Shown piece by piece: positions 1 through 10,470 of a stretch of DNA of 15,030 bases; positions within the stretch are counted from its first letter, which is position 1, and each line of letters begins with the position of its first letter. Made by a program: the position numbers and the translations under genes. A model generated the notes under the pieces. That model had not been told where the DNA came from. It saw only the letters and a list, made by a program, of their open reading frames with translations, and made no database searches. Location: positions 2,855 to 17,884 of the forward strand of contig JALHPW010000007.1 of assembly GCA_022842255.1 (NCBI GenBank). Direction: 5' to 3'. This DNA is from Saprospiraceae bacterium (lineage in GTDB: Bacteria; Bacteroidota; Bacteroidia; Chitinophagales; Saprospiraceae).

Positions 1-44
1 TTTGGGCGCCACCAATTCGCCCGCCCCCCCACCACTTGGCTCCC

Positions 45-63
45 ATAAAAAGCCTATGGCTTT
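45..63 (-). terminator. Weak hairpin at the end of the SIR2 gene
   Basis: On the minus strand the stop codon of the SIR2 gene lies inside a short hairpin, AAAGCC-ATA-GGCTTT (49-63), followed by TTAT. The stem is only 6 bp and the U-tract is short, so this is a possible weak intrinsic terminator. Overlap with the stop codon is seen; terminator function is inferred. Confidence 0.35.
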
Positions 64-3000
64 AAAAATACTCAAAGAAAATTTCACACAACTTTTCTGA
101 GTATTTATTCTTTAACCCTAGATGGATAGCAGCGTTGAGTTTTTTAATTTTTAACTCCTGCAATTTTTCATAAATTGATTTTTCATAAAAAATAAAAAAT
201 AGCCAAAAGTGATCGAATTTAGAATAGTCAAAATTCATTGGATCAAGCAACCAGCGAAGAGCAAGGGGCAAATCTGACTGGTTCAATAACCAATTCAAAG
301 TTTCCTTATTTAAACCTTGGTTAAAATTGAGCTTGACAAGATTTCTTGCCAGCCAATATTCTTGGAAGGGCACAATAGGAATCCCTAATTGATTGTAACT
401 AATCGGCTCAAGCTCTCCATCTGGCTTAAACTGTATCTTTTTTATGTTTTCAAACTGACTCTTGATAAATTTCAACAAATCGACTGGCAAATCCTGTTGA
501 GGTACCACTTTCACAGTCATGGCCTCCAAATAGAGAATCACCACATCCAAGTCAAGTCTTGTCCTCAATTGATTGACGATAAGCTTCTGAATTGTCTCAA
601 TTTGTTCCAGTTCTAGAAACTCGTGGAAATGAGCAAGAGTAGACAGATGATCGATTTTAGAGGTGCCGCCTTCTCCTTCTGTCAAGTAACTTTCCCAAAA
701 ACCAGAATATGAAATGCGAAAATCAGGATGAAACACTCGGAGCTCTTCTATCAATTGTGAAAAACGAGAAGGGTTAACAACATAATCACTTGCAACCAAA
801 TTTAGAATTGTTTGTATTTGTGATTTGTTATAAAACTGTATATGTTTACAAGAAAAAGACAAAAACATATCAGAGTCCGAGAACCGTTTTGTATTGAATT
901 GTCGACTCTTCAAAACCGCATCACACAACTGGGCTGCCAAACCTGGTGATAAGTCACTCAAATCTGTAAGAGACAATATTATCAATAAGTTAGGTCCAAG
1001 GAGTTTATCTAAAAAGCCTTCATAAATACTATTTCGGTGCAAGTAATTTTGATACAGCTTATTTTCAAAGACACCACCTATCATTGTATTTTCCTGAAAC
1101 CCGCTTTTGAAAAAATTAAGTGCGTACTCAATAAAACTCTTTTTTTGCCCTTCGACAAATTGAATTTCTTTTATTTCGTAGTGATTCAGGATAGATTTCA
1201 GAGTTTCTGGCTTGAGCCAACGTAAGCAAAGAAGCAGGATGTTTCCATGAAATCCCGAATAACGGTTTTCGTATCTGTTAGCTGTTTGGTAGCTAGCAAT
1301 CAGAGCTTCAAACGTCTTTTCAGCCGCGCTACGAAATGCTCTATCGTCGTCAGCGATTAAGCCGTTGGAATCAAAAAACCAACATAGATTTTCAAATTCC
1401 CAACCCAAATAAGAAGGATGGTTAGCACCTAAATAAAAACCAGATTCATTTTTATAGATTTTATATACTTTTAAAATTTCTGCAAATCTCTTTTCAATCT
1501 CTATTGAGAAATTCAAGATTATTTTTCCCGTTTTAATTTCATCCAGTAGTTTTTGAACTTCACTTTCAATTTGAATTGACCGAAGCAGTTCATTCAAATC
1601 AATGCTATCCACCTCCTTTTTTATTACTTCGCCATATTCTGAAGAATAGTCACCGAATCGGCTGCGTATATGGAGCAATAACCCTACTTTTTTACGGTTT
1701 AGCTGGCACAAAAATAAAAGTGCATAATCCTCAGCCCGTCGTGCTTCAAATTCCAGTTTTTGAAAAACTTCGTAGGCCTCGGCATAGAAGCACATTTGGC
1801 TGAGAACAAAACCATCCAAAAGCCCGTCACGAAGCGGATTAGGAACCATGTCAGGTTTACCAAAAGCGTATTCCCGTTTTTGGATTGTTTCAAGCAATTC
1901 ATTGAATTGCAGGCCTGACCACTTATGAAAGAGTAATTTTTCTGAAAACTGGCTGTCCAAATCAATTCTGTAGTGCCTTATTTCATCATCATCCTTTCTA
2001 TGAATACAAAAGATATTGCTAGAAATTAATTTTTCGAATACATACCAAAGCTTTCTTTCATAATCTTGAACAGATAATATCTCATTACGAAGTATGCCGT
2101 CATCTTTTATTAAAATTTTATTTCCCTCAAATTCAATGCTCTGCATTAGTTGGACTACAGAGGCATTGCCAGTTTCCAAAAACCGCAGTCCCGTATCTGC
2201 GTCCTCTTGAACCTTACTTATAGACAATCGAAATGGTGAAAAAGGAAATAACCGTTCAAACGCATAAGGTGGAAGCGAATTAAAGGCACGAAACATGTAA
2301 AGGGCATCATATAGTTGCTCTAAAATAGACTGGGATTTGGCTTTCCGTAAGCGCTCATACTTATGGTAATTTTTTTCACTGAGGAAGTTTATGAAATCAG
2401 CTGTTTTAGCTCCTATACCAGAAGGCATTTGAGGGGTCCCATTCCCGATTCTTATCAAAATCCTTGAATAGCCATCCGCCCATCCAATTAAATGAACACC
2501 CCTATTTTTGAAATAAGTTTTTTCATGTTCGTTCATTGGCTTGACCGAAAACAAATACGCAGGTTGAAAATCTTTTCCCAGAATATCTTTTACCCAATCC
2601 AAAATCTGTTTCAAATTACGGTCATCAAAAGAGAACCCAACAAAAAGGACGATATGGGAAGCAAAGATACTTTTCACAAAGTTTTCAGTCAGAGGGCGTT
2701 CGCGTGAATATTTAAGGTAATCATCTTCGCGAAAAACAAAATTTAGACGTTCCCAATCACCATGCATTTTAACCAAAAACTTGCTTAAATTCGAACGTGG
2801 AAAATCTCCATCTTCTCGAACGATAAAGTAAGGAGCTGGAATTGGAAGAGCCTTTTCTAGCAAGTCATCAAAATTGGTAGTAATAATGTGTTGGGGTCTC
2901 AATTTAGCAATCGCCCGGTGAATTTCGTTGGGCTGCGGGTTTTTAGAGTACCCCAATAACTCAAGAAGTCTATCTTTATATTCCTTACTCCCCCTTGCGT

Positions 3001-3628
3001 TGTATAAGTATTGAGCAACTAACGTAGGGTCCGAATTGGGGTCAAGATCGGAGTCAAAAAGGTCCAACATTTCCAATTTTATCTCACCCCAAAGCGGAAG
3101 ACCAGAATCCCTGGAAATGCCTGCGCCTGCAAAAACCACCAATTTCCCTTGTTCATGTGCTTGTTGAAGCACGTAAATACTCTGCCTTAAATCTGCAGGG
3201 AGATTTTCAAGCGCAAATTCTTGAAGTAATGCTTGTAAAACTTGTGCATGATCAGGAGAAAATATCGTAAAATTTTTATCCAAATCACCTTTGCTAATCC
3301 AAACGAACTCATTGGTTTGTTCCCTGCTTTTTTCAAAAAAAGGTTCATCTACGTAGACCTCTGCTACTGTATTTGAGCTGCTTTGAAAAAATTCAGACAA
3401 ATCAATCTCTAATTTTTGAGCATAATAATTTTCGAATTTTTCAAGAGCTATTCCAAATCTTTTGCAAAATTGCTTTTTCAAATCGCCATATCGAAAATAA
3501 CCATTCAATGCTGGGTTAGTGGATAAGAAAAATTCAAGCAGGCCTGAGTCGCCTTTTTTTATAAAAAGATGAAACTCCGTTGTTGCATTCTTTTTAAATC
3601 GAATATTTACAAATGTTTGATGTGCCAT
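62..3628 (-). CDS. Large SIR2-domain protein, putative NADase defence protein
   Basis: The product is 1188 aa, starting at the ATG at 3626-3628. A SIR2_2-type domain spans about residues 160-375: Rossmann glycine motif FAGAGIS (166-172), TTNFDD (250-255), the HG pair H289-G290 and GFSFDD (331-336). N252, D254 and H289 match the NAD-binding and catalytic positions of the family, so the enzyme looks intact. About 155 residues of unrecognised sequence precede it, and about 800 residues follow that look helical, with no P-loop that I can find. In known defence proteins (DSR1/DSR2, ThsA, SIR2-STAND) the SIR2 domain depletes NAD+ on infection while a long partner region senses the phage. By analogy this could be a single-gene abortive-infection system, but neither the sensor region nor the N-terminal part is identified. 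The gene is clearly more A+T-rich than uvrA and the genes after it, which suggests transfer. It stands alone, divergent from uvrA. Domain call firm; defence role inferred. Confidence 0.85.
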   Translation of the reverse strand: MAHQTFVNIRFKKNATTEFHLFIKKGDSGLLEFFLSTNPALNGYFRYGDLKKQFCKRFGIALEKFENYYAQKLEIDLSEFFQSSSNTVAEVYVDEPFFEKSREQTNEFVWISKGDLDKNFTIFSPDHAQVLQALLQEFALENLPADLRQSIYVLQQAHEQGKLVVFAGAGISRDSGLPLWGEIKLEMLDLFDSDLDPNSDPTLVAQYLYNARGSKEYKDRLLELLGYSKNPQPNEIHRAIAKLRPQHIITTNFDDLLEKALPIPAPYFIVREDGDFPRSNLSKFLVKMHGDWERLNFVFREDDYLKYSRERPLTENFVKSIFASHIVLFVGFSFDDRNLKQILDWVKDILGKDFQPAYLFSVKPMNEHEKTYFKNRGVHLIGWADGYSRILIRIGNGTPQMPSGIGAKTADFINFLSEKNYHKYERLRKAKSQSILEQLYDALYMFRAFNSLPPYAFERLFPFSPFRLSISKVQEDADTGLRFLETGNASVVQLMQSIEFEGNKILIKDDGILRNEILSVQDYERKLWYVFEKLISSNIFCIHRKDDDEIRHYRIDLDSQFSEKLLFHKWSGLQFNELLETIQKREYAFGKPDMVPNPLRDGLLDGFVLSQMCFYAEAYEVFQKLEFEARRAEDYALLFLCQLNRKKVGLLLHIRSRFGDYSSEYGEVIKKEVDSIDLNELLRSIQIESEVQKLLDEIKTGKIILNFSIEIEKRFAEILKVYKIYKNESGFYLGANHPSYLGWEFENLCWFFDSNGLIADDDRAFRSAAEKTFEALIASYQTANRYENRYSGFHGNILLLCLRWLKPETLKSILNHYEIKEIQFVEGQKKSFIEYALNFFKSGFQENTMIGGVFENKLYQNYLHRNSIYEGFLDKLLGPNLLIILSLTDLSDLSPGLAAQLCDAVLKSRQFNTKRFSDSDMFLSFSCKHIQFYNKSQIQTILNLVASDYVVNPSRFSQLIEELRVFHPDFRISYSGFWESYLTEGEGGTSKIDHLSTLAHFHEFLELEQIETIQKLIVNQLRTRLDLDVVILYLEAMTVKVVPQQDLPVDLLKFIKSQFENIKKIQFKPDGELEPISYNQLGIPIVPFQEYWLARNLVKLNFNQGLNKETLNWLLNQSDLPLALRWLLDPMNFDYSKFDHFWLFFIFYEKSIYEKLQELKIKKLNAAIHLGLKNKYSEKLCEIFFEYF

Positions 3629-4050
3629 TTGGACTAAAAAGTAACTTTTTTGCCTAAAAAATAGGATACTAAGTATTTGAGGATTGAGTGCCCACTAATT
3701 TAAAGTATTTCCTAAAGGTAGGCCAAAAATTTTACGCGCGCCAAACTTTCCTTATATTTTATACATAAAAAAATCTAAAATACCGGGAAATATTTCAGTT
3801 GAAATTTCTAGGTCACAGAAGTGTTTCGCAGAGTGAAATATGTGAAAGTGCAGACGATATTCAAATTCCCAATCGGAACCAGCATTTGCGCAAACAAGAG
3901 TTTCGACAAGTTTTCCCATTTATACCCAGAAAATTAAAGTATAAATTGAGCTTTCGATTTTTTAAAACAATTCGTTTTTTTATTGCAAATTGCCCTACTT
4001 TTGCCTTTTCGTGAAAACCTCCCAGCACCCACGTTGTTTTCCCGCTCGAA
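3629..4050. other. Divergent intergenic region between SIR2 gene and uvrA
   Basis: This 422-bp A+T-rich stretch separates two divergent genes. It holds the probable uvrA promoter (-7 element at 3996-4003) and a palindrome ATTTCA-GT-TGAAAT at 3792-3805 that could be a regulator site. I find no TAnnTTTG element on the minus strand to place the SIR2 gene promoter. A 71-codon open frame at 3799-4014 (plus) has no recognisable features and I do not call it. Confidence 0.5.
3996..4003 (+). promoter_or_regulatory. Probable uvrA promoter, -7 element TACTTTTG
   Basis: TACTTTTG matches the Bacteroidota -7 consensus TAnnTTTG exactly and lies 47 bp before the uvrA ATG, giving an inferred leader of about 40 nt. 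The -33 element is poor: TTCG at 3971-3974 with a 21-bp spacer is the nearest candidate. The same octamer, followed by G or GCC, is found at two other gene starts in this window. Confidence 0.55.
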
Positions 4051-7012
<2,962 letters not shown>

Positions 7013-7032
<20 letters not shown>

Positions 7033-7402
7033 ACCCAGCATCAATTTTCAACACCGAGTGCAGGCGTTTGGCCAAATCCATGTTCACTTTTCGCTTGCCC
7101 TGCATGACTTCAGAAAGCCGGGTGGCGGAAATCTCCAACAAGGCGGCGAGGTCTTTTTGTTTGAGCTTGCGCTCGTACATTTTTAGTTCGAGCATCTCCA
7201 CTAGCGTTTTGGGTTGGCGGATGGGCATGAGCGGAATACCATCCTCCCAGGCTTCGGCGAGCAGGGAAAGATGGCGGAGCTCTTCTTTCTCGATTGCGCT
7301 TAACGTGTGCAGACCGCCTTGGGCAGTTGATTTGCTCAAATAGGTTTCCACGCGATCCATAACCTGACGGTAATCTTCTTCTGAATTGATTTTGTATTGC
7401 AT
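7013..7402 (-). CDS. higA: HigA-like antitoxin, XRE-type HTH
   Basis: The product is 129 aa. The C-terminal half (about residues 66-120) is an XRE/Cro-type helix-turn-helix, with KQKDLAALLEIS and TRLSEVMQGKRKVN (81-107) as the recognisable helices. The N-terminal half (about 8-55) is a helical region typical of long HigA antitoxins. The protein should bind and neutralise the HigB toxin just upstream and repress their shared promoter; this is family knowledge. It starts 6 bp after the higB stop codon, so the pair is one operon in toxin-first order, the usual order for higBA. Its last 20 bp overlap the 3' end of uvrA on the opposite strand, so the final codons of both genes share DNA. Confidence 0.88.
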
Positions 7403-7408
7403 AAAAAT

Positions 7409-7702
7409 TCAAATTATGGTCACATCCACCTTGTCATAATCAGCATGTGTGCCGACAAAGCGGATGAAAATGGTACGGATATCAAAGAAAATCATGGCAA
7501 CTAGCCGATATCGATTCCCCCGGATATTGAATACAAAACGGTCATTTCCAACATAATCTACTGAATTGAACATCAAACGAACCTCCCCGGGAGCGCCCCA
7601 ATCAGCTTCTTTTACCAAATAATACCAGTCGTTCATTGCGTCAATCGCATCAGGGTGCTCAGCCCCAAAATCCCGGAGTATGCTTTTGCTGATAACGACC
7701 AT
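7409..7702 (-). CDS. higB: HigB-type toxin, mRNA interferase
   Basis: The product is 97 aa, the normal length for the HigB_toxin family. It shows the family pattern in order: an N-terminal RDFGAEHPDA, a WYYLVKEADWGAPGEV segment, the core FNIRGNRYRL (58-67) and the C-terminal FVGTHADYDKVD (82-93). Toxins of this type are ribosome-associated endonucleases that cut mRNA being translated. Family placement is firm; activity is inferred. The partner antitoxin follows directly, and the pair is divergent from yceD. No truncation or frameshift is seen, so the module is probably functional. Confidence 0.9.
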   Translation of the reverse strand: MVVISKSILRDFGAEHPDAIDAMNDWYYLVKEADWGAPGEVRLMFNSVDYVGNDRFVFNIRGNRYRLVAMIFFDIRTIFIRFVGTHADYDKVDVTII

Positions 7703-7737
7703 TTGGAATGCAAAAATGAAAATAAAATTCCATTTTT

Positions 7738-7745
7738 CAAAATTA
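7738..7745 (-). promoter_or_regulatory. Possible higBA promoter
   Basis: On the minus strand TAATTTTG matches TAnnTTTG and lies 36 bp before the higB ATG. No TTTG sits at the expected 19-bp distance (one occurs 12 bp away), and the region is very A+T-rich, so chance is possible. ATTTTT/AAAAAT copies flank the site as an inverted repeat, as an autorepressor site might. Confidence 0.3.
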
Positions 7746-7842
7746 TTTTCTAAAAATCAAAACGAGAATAAGCGCTCACGTAACATATTTGAGCCCGCGG
7801 CACATATTTTCCCACTCTGAAAGAAATAGTTTCCAACTTTCC

Positions 7843-7873
7843 TTTGCCAAAAAGAGAAGGTTTTATACTTTTG
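7843..7873 (+). promoter_or_regulatory. Bacteroidota housekeeping promoter for yceD-rpmF
   Basis: TTTG (7843-7846), a spacer of exactly 19 bp, and TACTTTTG (7866-7873) reproduce the Bacteroidota primary sigma-factor consensus TTTG-N19-TAnnTTTG without mismatch. The yceD ATG follows 28 bp after the -7 element, so the leader would be only about 20 nt. Confidence 0.8.
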
Positions 7874-7901
7874 CCGCCCGTTTTGAAAAACTGCCAAGTC
7901 A

Positions 7902-8423
7902 ATGGACAACTTTGTAGCGTATTCCCTGCCAATTCAAGGGCTAAAAACCGGAATACATCATTTCAAATTTGAGGTTGACGACGCGTTTTTCGCTAAGTTC
8001 GAAGATTCGCCCGTTCAGGAAGGAAAAGTTCTTTTTGAGCTCGAATTGGACAAACGGCCCGATATGATGCTCCTCGACTTTACCCTCGAGGGCTACGTAA
8101 AAGCTGAATGTGACCGATGCACTGCTACGATTGATTTGCCGATTGAAGACGAGCGACAGCTCATCGTAAAATTTGACGAAGAAGAAATCGAAGCAGAAGA
8201 CGAAGTGATTTTCCTTCACCGGGAAGCACCAGAGTTCAATGTGGCCACCTATCTCTACGAATTTGTAGTGCTCGCGTTACCCATTACGAACATCTACGAT
8301 TGCGAGAACGACCCAGAGCCGCCTTGCAATTTTGAAGTGCTCAAACATTTGAACCCGGATACGGATGCAGGCAAAACCGACTCGATTTGGGACAGCCTCA
8401 AAGATTTGAAAAGCGATAATTAA
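7902..8423 (+). CDS. yceD: YceD/DUF177 family protein
   Basis: The product is 173 aa. It has the DUF177 hallmark CDRC (C70, C73) in the segment VKAECDRCTATIDLPIE, followed by a strongly acidic stretch (about 82-102) and a second cysteine pair, C134 and C142, near the C-terminus. The four cysteines could form a metal site; that is an inference. Members are needed for normal 23S rRNA accumulation in some bacteria and plants, and the gene is typically joined to rpmF, as here, where L32 begins 67 bp downstream. A consensus promoter lies directly upstream and no terminator separates the two genes, so they should form one transcript. Confidence 0.88.
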   Translation: MDNFVAYSLPIQGLKTGIHHFKFEVDDAFFAKFEDSPVQEGKVLFELELDKRPDMMLLDFTLEGYVKAECDRCTATIDLPIEDERQLIVKFDEEEIEAEDEVIFLHREAPEFNVATYLYEFVVLALPITNIYDCENDPEPPCNFEVLKHLNPDTDAGKTDSIWDSLKDLKSDN

Positions 8424-8437
8424 TTGAATCATAATTG

Positions 8438-8472
8438 GTTGTTTGGAAAACCCGCAAGGGACTACAAACAAC
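8438..8472 (+). promoter_or_regulatory. Stem-loop in the yceD-rpmF spacer
   Basis: GTTGTTTG (8438-8445) pairs with CAAACAAC (8465-8472); within it CCC-GCAA-GGG forms an inner stem capped by a GNRA-type tetraloop. It lies 18 nt before the rpmF ATG. It could be an mRNA leader structure affecting L32 translation, but it is short and unproven. Confidence 0.35.
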
Positions 8473-8490
8473 AATCAACAGAATAGCGTC

Positions 8491-8694
8491 ATGCCAAATC
8501 CAAAATGGCGGCATTCCAAGCGCCGCAAACGCGCACGCCGTACACACGACCACGCCGACATGCCTACACTTGGCACTTGCAAGACCACCGGTGAAGTACA
8601 CATGTTCCACCACGCTTACACCGTGGATGGTGATTTGTACTATCGCGGTCAAGTGCTGGTTCCGGGCAAAGCCCGAGCTACGGCCGAAGAATAG
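8491..8694 (+). CDS. rpmF: 50S ribosomal protein L32
   Basis: The product is 67 aa and a structural protein of the large ribosomal subunit. The N-terminus MPNPKWRHSKRRKRARRTH is the basic L32 signature. The later part, TCKTTGEVHMFHHAYTVDGDLYYRGQVL, matches the longer Bacteroidota form, which lacks the full set of zinc-binding cysteines seen in other phyla (one C remains in TCKTTGE). I chose the ATG at 8491 because the conserved MPNPK begins there; an in-frame ATG at 8443 would add 16 residues without similarity and falls in a predicted stem-loop. It is co-directional with yceD upstream and is followed by a hairpin terminator. Confidence 0.96.
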   Translation: MPNPKWRHSKRRKRARRTHDHADMPTLGTCKTTGEVHMFHHAYTVDGDLYYRGQVLVPGKARATAEE

Positions 8695-8722
8695 TCACGC
8701 CTCTTTTTAGCAGGCAATTGAG

Positions 8723-8771
8723 GAGGCTCCAATCCCGCTGGTCGGGATACATGGGGCTTTTTCTGTTTTTT
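8723..8771 (+). terminator. Intrinsic terminator after rpmF
   Basis: An inner stem ATCCC/GGGAT and an outer AGGCTCC/GGGGCTT pairing (with two wobble pairs) are followed by a T-rich tract (CTTTTTCTGTTTTTT). It closes the yceD-rpmF transcript about 30 bp after the rpmF stop codon. Confidence 0.7.
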
Positions 8772-8788
8772 GTTGATTTGAATATTCG

Positions 8789-8910
8789 GTGGTTTGGTGA
8801 TGTGAGTATTTGGTGATTTGGTGATTTGAATGCCAAAGCCCGGCCTTTACTCCTGTCCCTAAGAAAATTCGAATACCAAGCCCGGGTTGACCGAATCACC
8901 AAATCACCAT
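8789..8910 (+). repeat. Inverted repeat of TTTGGTGA words before ridA
   Basis: The octamer TTTGGTGA is repeated with variants across 8789-8828. Its reverse complement returns at 8894-8909, so TGGTGATTTGGTGATT (8811-8826) has a perfect 16-bp inverted copy 67 nt away. Two near-copies of CCAAAGCCCGG / CCAAGCCCGG lie between the arms. The element ends 18 bp before the ridA ATG. Apart from it and the rpmF terminator, the 233-bp spacer between rpmF and ridA shows nothing I can name, including no clear promoter. Confidence 0.8.
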
Positions 8911-8927
8911 TTACACAAATAAACATC

Positions 8928-9308
8928 ATGAAACAGCTCATCAACACCCCCGCTGCCCCATTGCCCATCGGCCCCTATAATCAGGCCGTCGCGTTCAATG
9001 GCTTGTTGTTCGTATCCGGTCAAATCGCCATTGACCCCGCTACCGGAGATTTGGTGCTGGACAATATCGAGGCTGAAACCCATCGGGTGCTGCAAAACCT
9101 GCAAGCCATTGTGGAAGCTGCCGGTAGTAGCCTTGAAAAGGTACTAAAAGCGACGGTTTTTGTAAAGGATATGAACCTTTTTGGCCGAATAAACGTAGTG
9201 TACGGGGAATACTTCAAGCCCGAATTCGCACCAGCCCGCGAATTGGTGCAGGTGTCCGAACTTCCTAAGTTCGTGAACATCGAGATTTCGGTTATTGCCT
9301 CCATTTAA
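8928..9308 (+). CDS. ridA: RidA family reactive intermediate deaminase
   Basis: The product is 126 aa, the usual RidA length. RidA hydrolyses reactive enamine/imine intermediates such as 2-aminoacrylate, made by PLP-dependent dehydratases, to the keto acid and ammonia, protecting PLP enzymes in the cytoplasm. Residues that line the active site are present: Y17 (PIGPY), S30 (FVSGQ), N89 (RINVVYGEYF), R104 (PARELVQV) and E119 (VNIEISVIA). I placed the start at the ATG at 8928 because MKQLINTPAAPLPIGPYNQAV is the family N-terminus; the same frame stays open upstream to 8826 but that part is encoded by the repeat region. trpS follows 64 bp downstream on the same strand, with a REP-like element between. 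Confidence 0.95.
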   Translation: MKQLINTPAAPLPIGPYNQAVAFNGLLFVSGQIAIDPATGDLVLDNIEAETHRVLQNLQAIVEAAGSSLEKVLKATVFVKDMNLFGRINVVYGEYFKPEFAPARELVQVSELPKFVNIEISVIASI

Positions 9309-9314
9309 TGTCCC

Positions 9315-9360
9315 CCGGAATGCCGTTCCGGGACCATTCCGCACCGGAACGGAGTTCCGG
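9315..9360 (+). repeat. REP-like double palindrome between ridA and trpS
   Basis: Two 17-bp palindromes, each CCGGAA-N5-TTCCGG, lie at 9315-9331 and 9344-9360, 12 bp apart. They are also inverted copies of each other with two mismatches, so the DNA can form either two small hairpins or one long one. This resembles paired REP/BIME units. The element starts 6 bp after the ridA stop and ends 12 bp before the trpS ATG. Without the genome I cannot tell if it is repeated elsewhere. Confidence 0.75.
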
Positions 9361-9372
9361 CATACTTGACTC

Positions 9373-10374
9373 ATGAAAAACGTTCTCTCTTGCGTTCAGC
9401 CCACGGGCGACCTCCATCTTGGCAACTATTTTGGCGCCGTACAGAACTGGGTGCGACTCCAAGACAACTACAAATGCACCTATGGCGTGGTGGATTACCA
9501 CTCCATGACCATGCCCTACAATCCGGCAAACCTTCGGGAGAACACCTGGAAAATGGCGTTCTACCTGTTGGCCTGTGGAATCAAACCAGAGAACCTGTTC
9601 ATCCAGAGCCTGGTACCGGAACACGTCGAGCTCGCTTGGGTACTCGGTTGCACCACGAGTTATGGCGAACTGACCCGCATGACGCAGTTCAAAGACAAGA
9701 CGGATCAATTGCACGAGACGGACAAGGATGCATTCGTAAGCCTTGGGCTTTTTGCCTATCCTGTACTGCAAGCTGCCGATATTTTGATCTATCACGCTGA
9801 TTTTGTACCGGTTGGTAAGGACCAGGAACAACATTTGGAACTTTCGAGAAACATTGCCCAACGGTTCAACCATCAGTTTGGCAAGGAATATTTCGTGCAC
9901 CCCGCACCACTATTCACCGAAACACCCAAAATCTTGTCGCCCGCCGATCCCACCCGAAAGATGAGCAAAAGCCTTGGCGAAAAGCACTACATCAACCTTT
10001 TTGGCGAGGAAGACCGCATCCGCAAACAAATCAAATCAGCCGTGACCGACACGGGCGAAACCGTTGCGGGTGAAATGAGCGCAGGGGTAAAAAACCTGTT
10101 TGAATTGCTCCGCGCCTGCGACAGCATGGCCGCGCACGATGCCTTGATGGCTGATTATCAATCGGCTGCCTTGCGTTACAGCGACTTGAAAGAAGCCGTG
10201 GCCAATGCCGTGGTCTCGTTGGTGAATCCCTTCCGGGAGCGTTTGGCGGAATTACAGGCGGATAAAAGGAATGTGAAAAGCCAGATTCAGGAATCCAGTG
10301 CAGAAATCAGAAAACGCGCCCAGCAAACCATGCGCGAAGTGCGTGAGCTTACTGGATTGGGGTCGTTGAAGTGA
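9373..10374 (+). CDS. trpS: Tryptophanyl-tRNA synthetase
   Basis: The product is 333 aa, normal for bacterial TrpRS. This class I enzyme joins tryptophan to tRNA-Trp using ATP. The HIGH-type motif is HLGN (residues 15-18) in QPTGDLHLGNYFGA, and the KMSKS loop is intact at 196-200. Typical TrpRS stretches lie between them, such as VDYHSMT and the GKDQEQHLELSRNIA segment. The ATG at 9373 puts the first conserved motif at the usual distance from the start. No promoter is evident; it may be transcribed with ridA. The stop codon TGA (10372-10374) lies within the first unit of a heptamer repeat array, and a strong terminator follows about 100 bp later. Confidence 0.97.
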   Translation: MKNVLSCVQPTGDLHLGNYFGAVQNWVRLQDNYKCTYGVVDYHSMTMPYNPANLRENTWKMAFYLLACGIKPENLFIQSLVPEHVELAWVLGCTTSYGELTRMTQFKDKTDQLHETDKDAFVSLGLFAYPVLQAADILIYHADFVPVGKDQEQHLELSRNIAQRFNHQFGKEYFVHPAPLFTETPKILSPADPTRKMSKSLGEKHYINLFGEEDRIRKQIKSAVTDTGETVAGEMSAGVKNLFELLRACDSMAAHDALMADYQSAALRYSDLKEAVANAVVSLVNPFRERLAELQADKRNVKSQIQESSAEIRKRAQQTMREVRELTGLGSLK

Positions 10375-10453
10375 GTGGTGAGTGGTGAGTGGTGAGTGGT
10401 GAGTGGTGAGTGGTGAGTGGTGAGTGGTGAGTGGTGAGTGGTGAGTGGTGAGT
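10371..10453 (+). repeat. Heptamer tandem repeat (GTGAGTG) at the trpS stop codon
   Basis: GTGAGTG is repeated perfectly about 12 times over 83 bp. The first unit begins with the last base of the final trpS codon and contains the TGA stop. No interruption is seen, which suggests recent expansion and likely length variation between strains. Changes in copy number would not alter TrpS because the stop codon lies in the first unit. Confidence 0.95.
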
Positions 10454-10470
10454 TAAAAAATTACACGTGG

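Noticed and set aside
3799..4014. 71-codon plus-strand frame in the SIR2-uvrA gap
   Set aside because: No conserved features, A+T-rich chance composition, and it overlaps the uvrA -7 element.
8443..8490. Longer L32 start adding 16 residues
   Set aside because: The added residues are not L32-like and the ATG lies in a predicted stem-loop; MPNPK at 8491 is the conserved start.
8826..8927. Longer RidA start adding 34 residues
   Set aside because: The extra part is encoded by the repeat region and lacks RidA similarity; the family N-terminus begins at 8928.
10371..10453. CRISPR or coding repeat
   Set aside because: It is a pure 7-bp tandem repeat without spacers and with TGA in all plus-strand frames.
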